46,520 nucleotides of DNA from Caldisphaera sp. (GTDB lineage Archaea; Thermoproteota; Thermoprotei_A; Sulfolobales; Acidilobaceae): NCBI GenBank assembly GCA_002877855.1, contig PNIA01000019.1, positions 1 to 46,520 on the forward strand. Direction: 5' to 3'. Numbering within the stretch: the stretch's first letter is position 1; every line of letters begins with the position of its first letter. A program made the translations under genes and the position numbers. Shown in pieces: positions 41,207 to 46,520 of the stretch. The notes beneath the pieces were generated by a model, which ran no database searches, was not told the DNA's origin, and saw nothing but the letters and a program-made list of their open reading frames with translations.

Positions 41207-41651
41207 AAATTTCATTTAAGTAAGATTTTACTATATCTAAATAATCTGAAAGCATACTAGTTATTTCACTGGCTTCTTCTTCACTTAAAACATGTCTTCC
41301 TCCTTTCTTAAAACCATCTTGTTCCCACCTTGGTATTACGTGAACGTGAAAATGGAAAACAACTTGCCCAGCTGGAGAACCGCTGTTAGTTATAACATTA
41401 ACTCCAGGAGCTTTTAATTTATCTCTATAGATTTTTGCAAAAGCTGACGCTATTACCCATGTTTTAACTAGAGTTTTTACTGGAGTGTCTTGAATTGCCT
41501 CATGATGTTCTTTAGGGATTACTAATAAATGACCCTTAGAAATTGGATTTATATCAAGTATGACCATTATATCTTTATCTTCATAAATTATGTGAGCCGG
41601 TTTTTCTTTTCTTGATATTTCACAAAATACACACGTCAATTTTATCACCAT
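41199..41651 (-). CDS. HIT-family nucleotide-binding protein
   Basis: This 150-residue HIT protein begins with a C-x2-C zinc-type motif (TCVFCEISRKEKPAHIIYED) and has DINPISKGHLLVIPKEHHEA. The histidine triad is VVFHFHVHVIPRW. These enzymes hydrolyse nucleoside phosphoramidates or AMP-linked compounds. Start choice: ATG 41651, or TTG 41639, which has GGTGA 6 bp upstream and gives MTCVFCEIS. The latter is perhaps correct. The tail SYLNEISI overlaps the TusA-like gene by 8 bp. Confidence 0.92.
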   Translation of the reverse strand: MVIKLTCVFCEISRKEKPAHIIYEDKDIMVILDINPISKGHLLVIPKEHHEAIQDTPVKTLVKTWVIASAFAKIYRDKLKAPGVNVITNSGSPAGQVVFHFHVHVIPRWEQDGFKKGGRHVLSEEEASEITSMLSDYLDIVKSYLNEISI

Positions 41652-41708
41652 GTTAGAGTCCTATAACAAATATATTAATCTAGTTATATAATTAAATAAT
41701 GGTGCGGC

Positions 41709-41981
41709 ATGTCTAAAAAGAGAAGTACGATAAAAAATATTATTGGTAAAGCTATAAACTCATTTGACAAAAGGGAAGAGTACATAATTATATATATTGA
41801 TAGGACACCTGAGCATGGCAATAGGCTTTTGCAATTATCTACAAATGATATTATAGCAGTTAGTAATTGGGCCATAACATTAAGCGATAATGAAACCGTT
41901 ATACCTATACATAGAATTGTAGAGATAAGAAAAAAAGATGGAAAAGTTTTATGGAAAAGGGGCTTTAATAATGGAAGGTGA
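41709..41981 (+). CDS. DUF504 (UPF0248) family protein
   Basis: This 90-residue protein has the DUF504 hallmark IPIHRIVEIRKKDGKVLWKR near its C-terminus, as in archaeal UPF0248 proteins. Earlier parts are EYIIIYIDRTPEHGNRLLQL and a short strand region. The role is unknown; the small basic protein might bind RNA. The start is ATG with GGTGCGGC just upstream. It overlaps the following kinase-like gene by 11 bp, giving translational coupling. Confidence 0.75.
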   Translation: MSKKRSTIKNIIGKAINSFDKREEYIIIYIDRTPEHGNRLLQLSTNDIIAVSNWAITLSDNETVIPIHRIVEIRKKDGKVLWKRGFNNGR

Positions 41982-43332
41982 AATTAGAGGTATTAATTAT
42001 ACAATAAAAGTTGTTAATGGCTTTAAATTGCCATCATTTGAAGAAAATAACAAATTAATAGTGGGTGATATGGTTCTGTCCGCAGATGTAAAATTAGGTA
42101 CATTAGGTGATATAGTTTCTGGTCTATTAGTTCCTCCAGTTGAGTATGATGAAAATTTTAAAGATTTAATCGAATATTATAAGATAAGAGTAACCATAGA
42201 ACAAGCTTATGAATTTATGCAAAGATATGGAAAACTTGCAAACTATTTTAAGATACCTATAGAGTTTATACCTTTGTCTAAAATGTCTGATCTTAAAGAT
42301 GTTTATTCGTGCATATATAATGAAGTCATTAATAAAGTAGGCCTTAAAGGTTTAAGGGACGATTACGAAGCTTACATAAAAAACATAGGAAGTATTGATA
42401 ATGGTAATATAAATTTAAATTTTAACATGCTAACTATTGGAGCAAATAAAATAATGGGTAATATAGGAAAAAATGTGATACTCGGTTTTTTAACATTATA
42501 TTCTAATACTAATGTTAATACCGGAAAGTCGTGTGAGCCAATAGAATTAATAAAAAATCCGTACAGTGTGATTTCTATTCCAGAAGGTATAATATTTAAG
42601 AGTTGTAGTGATTATGATGGTTACATTAAAAAAATTTTAGGTAAAGATTATAGATGTAAGAGGCCTGGAATATTATCTTCAAGCCAGATTTGTGAAAATG
42701 ATGAGATGAAAATAGTAATAAAAGAGTATATCTATGGCACATTAAAGTGGTTCATGGCAGGAGCTGTTTCAGCATCCATATTTCCGTTTAAAGAGACTCC
42801 ATTATCAAGGTTAGTTAATGAATATAAATCTCTATTAGATTTAAGGAAAATAATTAATACCCCAAAAATTTTAAGTTTATGTTCAGAGAAATATGAGTAT
42901 AAGATGGTTAGAGAATTCCTAGATGGAGAGGTCGTATTAAAGAGCAAGAATCCCTATGCTTGGTATAATATGGGAAAGAGCTTAGCATTAATACATAATC
43001 ATAATAGGACTTTAGGGGATCCTAATCCAGGAAATTTTGTCATGATAGATAATGATAATATGGCCCTTATAGATGCTGAGCAAGTAAGTAATTATACTCA
43101 CAAAAAAGCAGCATGGGATTTAGCAGTATTTTTTGCATACGCAAGAACATTTCAAGCAAATCCTAGGCTTGTAAAAGAGACGTTAAAATCTTATGTAGAA
43201 TCAAGGCCTAAAGAGGAATGGAAAAAAGTTTTAAGTTATATAAAAGGACCTCATCTAACAGCATTAATGACTCCTCTGCCAAATTTACTAGCAGAACTTA
43301 GATTAGCTTTAAAAGATCTAGATAATAACTGA
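41971..43332 (+). CDS. Large protein with Bud32/RIO-like atypical kinase domain
   Basis: This 453-residue protein has an unrecognised first 210 residues (about) (GEIRGINYTIKVVNGFKLPS, an acidic alpha/beta region). The C-terminal half looks like a RIO/Bud32-type kinase. A candidate beta-3 Lys lies in MKIVIKEYIYGTLKW, YEYKMVREFLDGEVV is the hinge, HNHNRTLGDPNPGNFVMID the catalytic loop (about 348) and NMALIDAEQVSN the metal Asp. KKAAWDLAVFFAYAR is as in Bud32. It may phosphorylate a protein or small molecule. ATG 41971 (AAGGGG upstream) is chosen over ATG 41938. It is coupled to DUF504 and overlaps the convergent regulator by 15 bp. Confidence 0.65.
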   Translation: MEGEIRGINYTIKVVNGFKLPSFEENNKLIVGDMVLSADVKLGTLGDIVSGLLVPPVEYDENFKDLIEYYKIRVTIEQAYEFMQRYGKLANYFKIPIEFIPLSKMSDLKDVYSCIYNEVINKVGLKGLRDDYEAYIKNIGSIDNGNINLNFNMLTIGANKIMGNIGKNVILGFLTLYSNTNVNTGKSCEPIELIKNPYSVISIPEGIIFKSCSDYDGYIKKILGKDYRCKRPGILSSSQICENDEMKIVIKEYIYGTLKWFMAGAVSASIFPFKETPLSRLVNEYKSLLDLRKIINTPKILSLCSEKYEYKMVREFLDGEVVLKSKNPYAWYNMGKSLALIHNHNRTLGDPNPGNFVMIDNDNMALIDAEQVSNYTHKKAAWDLAVFFAYARTFQANPRLVKETLKSYVESRPKEEWKKVLSYIKGPHLTALMTPLPNLLAELRLALKDLDNN

Positions 43333-44265
43333 TCTTTCTATGATATCGCTAGGCAATATTGTATTTCTTAAATTGCTAATTATACTTTTCAAATAATTCT
43401 TATCTGGCTCTTCAAAGAAACTATAGCTCTTTACTGATAATTTTATTACATCTAACGGCATATTAATTATGTTTGCATAACCTTCCAAATCTGAGATATC
43501 GCTAGATATGGCATCTGAAAAAGCTTTTGATATTTTATCATATTTATCGTATAGGGATGAATGCGCTCCTAAGAGGCAACAGGTATCTAATTCGCAAGAA
43601 GTTATTTTTAAATTGTTTTTTGATGCTATTGATAAAAAAGGTTCCCAAATAACTCCCTGCCTAACTTCACCTTTTAAGACCTTGTTTAAAATCTCTTGAC
43701 CGCTATTGCCATATACTCTAGGCATCTCTAGCTTGTTCATATCAGCGCATAGTTCCATTGATGACATGATAGATGTCGAATGGCCATTTTTACCGTTTAA
43801 ATTGTTAATTATTCCACTACCTCCACCACTACCTCCTCCAATTATATGGACTTGACCCCTGCTTATCCTATGTATAGCTAATAAGGAAACTGCAGGGTTC
43901 ATAGCTAACTTTAATTTTCCTATTGATAAGTCTAAGGCTTCCTTATATGCTTCATCGTAAACAACTATCTTAACATGATTAAAAATATTTTCCAATTTTT
44001 TAGCAAATTTTATTATATATGGATATTCGCTAGCTCTAAGAATTCCTATAGTTATTATAGAATCATTTTTTTGATTAGCAGTTATTATAGAAACGCCCCC
44101 CTGATAAGATACCTTTATGAGACCTGAATTTTCTAACTTTTTAACTCTTCTATATATCATACTCTTGCTATGGCCTAAGTTTCTAGCAAGCTCTGATAAA
44201 GTTATTGGCATGTACTCTTTAATTATATCATATAGCTCAAAGTCGATTTCATCTAATTCTTCCAA
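43318..44265 (-). CDS. Transcriptional regulator fused to a solute-binding-protein-like domain
   Basis: This 315-residue protein has an N-terminal winged helix (about 5-60): DFELYDIIKEYMPITLSELA, NLGHSKSMIYRRVKKLENSG, LIKVSYQGGVSII. A periplasmic-binding-protein-like domain (about 70-300) follows, as in taurine/nitrate-binding (SBP type II) proteins: ITIGILRASEYPYIIKFAKK, LAMNPAVSLLAIHRISRGQV, GVIWEPFLSIASKNN. A glycine-rich loop GGGSGGGSGIINN sits at about 146. The cytoplasmic sensor would bind a small ligand, with several cysteines (CELDTCCLLG) as possible contacts. The start is TTG with GGTGA 7 bp upstream. It diverges from trpS. Confidence 0.72.
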   Translation of the reverse strand: MEELDEIDFELYDIIKEYMPITLSELARNLGHSKSMIYRRVKKLENSGLIKVSYQGGVSIITANQKNDSIITIGILRASEYPYIIKFAKKLENIFNHVKIVVYDEAYKEALDLSIGKLKLAMNPAVSLLAIHRISRGQVHIIGGGSGGGSGIINNLNGKNGHSTSIMSSMELCADMNKLEMPRVYGNSGQEILNKVLKGEVRQGVIWEPFLSIASKNNLKITSCELDTCCLLGAHSSLYDKYDKISKAFSDAISSDISDLEGYANIINMPLDVIKLSVKSYSFFEEPDKNYLKSIISNLRNTILPSDIIERSVII

Positions 44266-44377
44266 ACTTTCACCATAAAAAACAGTTGTATCTAAAGGCT
44301 ATAATTTTTAATTATTTCCTTATCAATAATACCTAAATATTTAATTTTCAAACTAATATTATAGGTAGGTGCATTGA

Positions 44378-45508
44378 ATGCCAGAGGAAAACGAAATTAA
44401 ATTGGATCCATGGGGAAGACCTGAAATAAAAGATTATAACAGACTTTATGAAGTGTTTGGAATTAAGCCTTTTGGTGAATTAATTAATAGAATGAAAAGT
44501 GACGGTATCGAATTAAGCCCCTTTATGAAAAGAGGGATAATATTTGGTCATAGAGATTTTGATAATGTAATATTAAAGGCTATTGAAAATAAAGAAAGAG
44601 CTGCTGCTATGACTGGATTTATGCCGAGTGGAAGATTCCATTTCGGTCATATGATGACTGGTTTAGAACTAATATATTTTCAAAAGCTGGGCTTTAAAAT
44701 ATTTGTAGGGCTTGCCGATGCAGAGGCATATGCAGTAAGGCATATATCAAGAAAAGATATAATAAAGATAGGTATAGAAGAATATGTTGCTAACTTAATA
44801 GCACTTGGTTTAGATCCAAGCAAAACTGATTTTTACTTCCAAACAAACAGAAAGGGTTCATACCATTCATTAATACAATTGTTTGCATCAAAAATTTCTT
44901 ATAATGAGCTCGAAGCTATTTATGGCGAAATAACTCCAGGTAAAATTATATCTGCGTTGACTCAAGCAGCTGATATATTGCACCCACAATTACCAGAGTA
45001 TGGGGAATACAAACATGTTGTAGTTCCAGTAGGCGCTGATCAGGATCCTCATTTAAGATTGACAAGGGACTTAGCAGGAAGGTTCAAGGGTGAAATAGAA
45101 TTAGAACCTCCTGCATCTATTTATCACAGGCTCATAAGAGGTTTGGATGGAGGGAAAATGAGTAGCAGTAAACCAGATGTAACAATATTTCTAACAGATC
45201 CAATAGACATTGCGAAAAAGAAATTTATGTCATCTTTAACAGGAGGTAGAAATACGGCCGAAGAACAAAGAAAATTAGGAGGAGAACCTGATAAGTGTCC
45301 AGTATATGATTTATATTTATATCATTTAATACAAGATGATAACGAATTAGTTAATATCTATAATAGGTGTAAGTCTGGCTCATTGCTATGTGGAGAATGT
45401 AAATTTTTTGGGTTCTCTCGTTTAGAAAAGTTCTTAGAAGAGCATCAAAAGAAGCTCGAGAAAGCTATAGATAGAGCGTGGTCTATTATCGAGATTCCGA
45501 AGATTTAG
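44378..45508 (+). CDS. trpS: Tryptophanyl-tRNA synthetase
   Basis: This 376-residue archaeal/eukaryal-type TrpRS shows MTGFMPSGRFHFGHMMTGLE (HIGH equivalent, about 80-93), LADAEAYAVRHISRKD, DILHPQLPEYGEYKHVVVPV, VGADQDPHLRLTRDLAGRF and GGKMSSSKPDVTIFL (KMSKS loop, about 260). The small domain LLCGECKFFGFSRLEKFLEE is at the end. All catalytic motifs are kept. The start is ATG with AGGTAGGTG 8 bp upstream. The stop overlaps the convergent NikR-like gene by 23 bp. The ATP- and tRNA-binding regions are normal. Confidence 0.95.
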   Translation: MPEENEIKLDPWGRPEIKDYNRLYEVFGIKPFGELINRMKSDGIELSPFMKRGIIFGHRDFDNVILKAIENKERAAAMTGFMPSGRFHFGHMMTGLELIYFQKLGFKIFVGLADAEAYAVRHISRKDIIKIGIEEYVANLIALGLDPSKTDFYFQTNRKGSYHSLIQLFASKISYNELEAIYGEITPGKIISALTQAADILHPQLPEYGEYKHVVVPVGADQDPHLRLTRDLAGRFKGEIELEPPASIYHRLIRGLDGGKMSSSKPDVTIFLTDPIDIAKKKFMSSLTGGRNTAEEQRKLGGEPDKCPVYDLYLYHLIQDDNELVNIYNRCKSGSLLCGECKFFGFSRLEKFLEEHQKKLEKAIDRAWSIIEIPKI

Positions 45509-45893
45509 ATTCGTTTAATCCTATTATCGGTACATATCTTGGGTTACACTTGCCATCTTTTTGCAGACTCTTTTGTAATAATGCTATTTTTTCTGAAGGG
45601 CCAGATACAAACATTAGTTCGATACACGTGTTATTTTCGTGTGTATGAATATAAGTTTTGGCAATATCTTGAAACTTATCAATAATTTCTTTCACTGCTT
45701 TTTCATCTTTACATGAAACTATCATTATGCCAGTGCAAGTATGTGGAATTAAATAATGCTTATAATCATTTATAAAAGTTTTAACTGCTTGCTCAACTAG
45801 ATCACTTCTATTAATTTCTAGTTGTTCAGATAATTTGTTCAGATAATCATATAAGTTATCTGGTATACTTATGCCAAATCTTTTCTTAGTCAA
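45486..45893 (-). CDS. nikR: NikR-like metal-responsive regulator (ribbon-helix-helix + ACT)
   Basis: This 135-residue protein has an N-terminal ribbon-helix-helix (RFGISIPDNLYDYLNKLSEQ, EINRSDLVEQAVKTFI) and a C-terminal ACT-like domain with the NikR metal motif IHTHENNTCIELMFVSG. H83, H85 and C90 correspond to E. coli H87, H89 and C95. The loop to the Cys is one residue shorter than usual, and the fourth ligand, His76 in E. coli, appears to be Asp72 here. So it may sense a metal other than nickel, or weakly. The start is TTG. It is 36 bp downstream of a DtxR-like regulator on the same strand, possibly an operon. Confidence 0.8.
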   Translation of the reverse strand: MTKKRFGISIPDNLYDYLNKLSEQLEINRSDLVEQAVKTFINDYKHYLIPHTCTGIMIVSCKDEKAVKEIIDKFQDIAKTYIHTHENNTCIELMFVSGPSEKIALLQKSLQKDGKCNPRYVPIIGLNESKSSESR

Positions 45894-45929
45894 TATTCAT
45901 ATCGCCTATTTCTATATTGTATTTAAAAA

Positions 45930-46334
45930 TTAATAATTTTTATTTGACGCGCAATTATTAATGAATTCTCTAATCTTTTTAATAGCACTATCACTAATTT
46001 TATGTTCTAGAATACATGCTAGTTCCTCGGCTTCTTTCTCATCAATTCCTATTGATATTAAAAAGTCCCTTATTTCATTTTCTTTATTAACAATTGATGA
46101 TGCTAATTCTATACCTTTTTCGGTTAATCTTACTCCTCTGTATGGAAAATAGTACAGATAGCCGTCCTTTGCAAGTTTTTGCATTGCTTCTGTAACACTA
46201 GCCTGCGTTGTCCCTAAATAACTGGCTATTTTTCCAAACTTTATCCAACCTTTGTCTCCGCCTTCTTTAAAAATTGTAGTTAAATATTCCTCTAAGCTTA
46301 TTGAAATTCCTTTTCTTTTTATGTGAACAGACAT
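45930..46334 (-). CDS. DtxR/MntR-like metal-dependent repressor
   Basis: This 134-residue protein fits the short DtxR/MntR type: ISLEEYLTTIFKEGGDKGWI, FGKIASYLGTTQASVTEAMQ, KLAKDGYLYYFPYRGVRLTE, then a dimerisation helix with EEAEELACILEHKISDSAIK holding the E-x2-C/E-x2-H type metal ligands. It lacks the SH3-like third domain of DtxR. It probably represses metal uptake genes when Mn or Fe is plentiful. The start is ATG in a T-rich promoter (TTTAAAAAATATTAA upstream). It precedes the NikR-like gene. Confidence 0.85.
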   Translation of the reverse strand: MSVHIKRKGISISLEEYLTTIFKEGGDKGWIKFGKIASYLGTTQASVTEAMQKLAKDGYLYYFPYRGVRLTEKGIELASSIVNKENEIRDFLISIGIDEKEAEELACILEHKISDSAIKKIREFINNCASNKNY

Positions 46335-46375
46335 TATTAATCCCAGTATTAATATTTTTTAAAGCCCTAATATTT

Positions 46376-46520
46376 TTACTTTGATAGAGGATCCTTTATC
46401 AGATTCTTTTCCAAGATAGTTTCTAATTTTTTCCTAGATAATAATATTATTTCTGTTGCATTTTGGAGTTCTTCTTTGTATGTTGTTGTTTTCCTAGCAA
46501 ATCCCTGCTCAACAGCTTTA
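46376..46520 (-). CDS. C-terminal end of an unidentified protein, cut by window edge
   Basis: On the minus strand the last 47 residues of a frame entering from the right edge read KAVEQGFARKTTTYKEELQN and ATEIILLSRKKLETILEKNL, ending IKDPLSK and a TAA at 46376-46378. The helical, charged end (RKKLETILEKN) resembles C-termini of lyase-type enzymes, but this is not enough to name it. It is transcribed in the same direction as the DtxR-like gene and ends 42 bp before it. The missing part lies outside the window. Confidence 0.55.
   Translation of the reverse strand, partial: KAVEQGFARKTTTYKEELQNATEIILLSRKKLETILEKNLIKDPLSK

Noticed and set aside
1..46520. CRISPR arrays, rRNA genes, inteins, further tRNAs or toxin-antitoxin pairs
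   Set aside because: No regularly spaced repeats, rRNA motifs, intein splice blocks or second cloverleaf were seen on reading both strands.

Overview
The window is about 46.5 kb of very AT-rich DNA (roughly 30% G+C by eye) from an archaeon of the Crenarchaeota/Thermoproteota. The evidence is a CdvA gene and an ESCRT-III (CdvB-type) gene side by side, an archaeal DnaG, a family B DNA polymerase with a C-terminal PCNA-binding motif, a TrmB-type regulator, GapN-like and ROK-hexokinase genes, an O-phosphoserine sulfhydrylase like that of Aeropyrum, a C/D box sRNA, TATA-box promoters and many leaderless or TTG/GTG starts. GGTGA or GGGG Shine-Dalgarno sites occur before internal genes. The low G+C and gene set would suit a Caldisphaera-like thermoacidophile, but that placement is inference. 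Packing is tight: seven convergent gene pairs overlap, by 6 to 116 bp.

Layout. 1-98 is the 5' end of an IS607-type serine recombinase running off the left edge. 0.3-3.5 kb holds two small unknown genes, a TrmB-like regulator, and an ESCRT-III gene divergent from cdvA (cell division). 3.6-4.6 kb is tRNA-Leu(CAA) followed 20 bp later by a DUF1028 gene. 4.8-9.2 kb is a membrane block: a DUF4382 protein, a stomatin/NfeD pair, a short divergent NfeD and a polytopic membrane protein. 9.2-16.1 kb is metabolic and translational: TrmO, an acyl-CoA synthetase, a ROK sugar kinase, a RuvC-fold protein coupled to a UbiD-family decarboxylase, and TyrRS. 16.2-20 kb has dnaG, with an unusual structured leader, convergent with polB. 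20-31.7 kb holds a radical-SAM protein, two unknown genes, mtnA, isocitrate dehydrogenase, a HAD phosphatase, a DUF123 protein, a P-loop protein, a DUF981/thioredoxin-like/FAD-oxidoreductase run, a SAM hydrolase and an aminotransferase. 31.7-32.2 kb is the only long gene-free stretch and contains a C/D box sRNA.

From 32.2 kb on come a PHP phosphoesterase, a GapN-like aldehyde dehydrogenase, small DNA-binding proteins, a GT2 glycosyltransferase and a PPP phosphatase. Next is a divergent sulfur/selenium-type locus: O-phosphoserine sulfhydrylase on one side, SelD-like, acylphosphatase and TusA-like genes on the other. The right end has a HIT protein, a DUF504/atypical-kinase pair, a fused HTH/solute-binding regulator, TrpRS, NikR-like and DtxR-like metal regulators, and the 3' end of an unidentified gene.

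Most of this is normal chromosomal backbone. The points most worth a second look are: (i) the SelD-like/acylphosphatase/TusA operon facing OPSS; (ii) an operator-like element shared by that locus and the DUF981 gene 12 kb away; (iii) mutually exclusive hairpins in the dnaG leader; (iv) the C/D sRNA; (v) an NfeD protease that appears to lack its catalytic lysine; and (vi) several perfect palindromes in divergent promoters.
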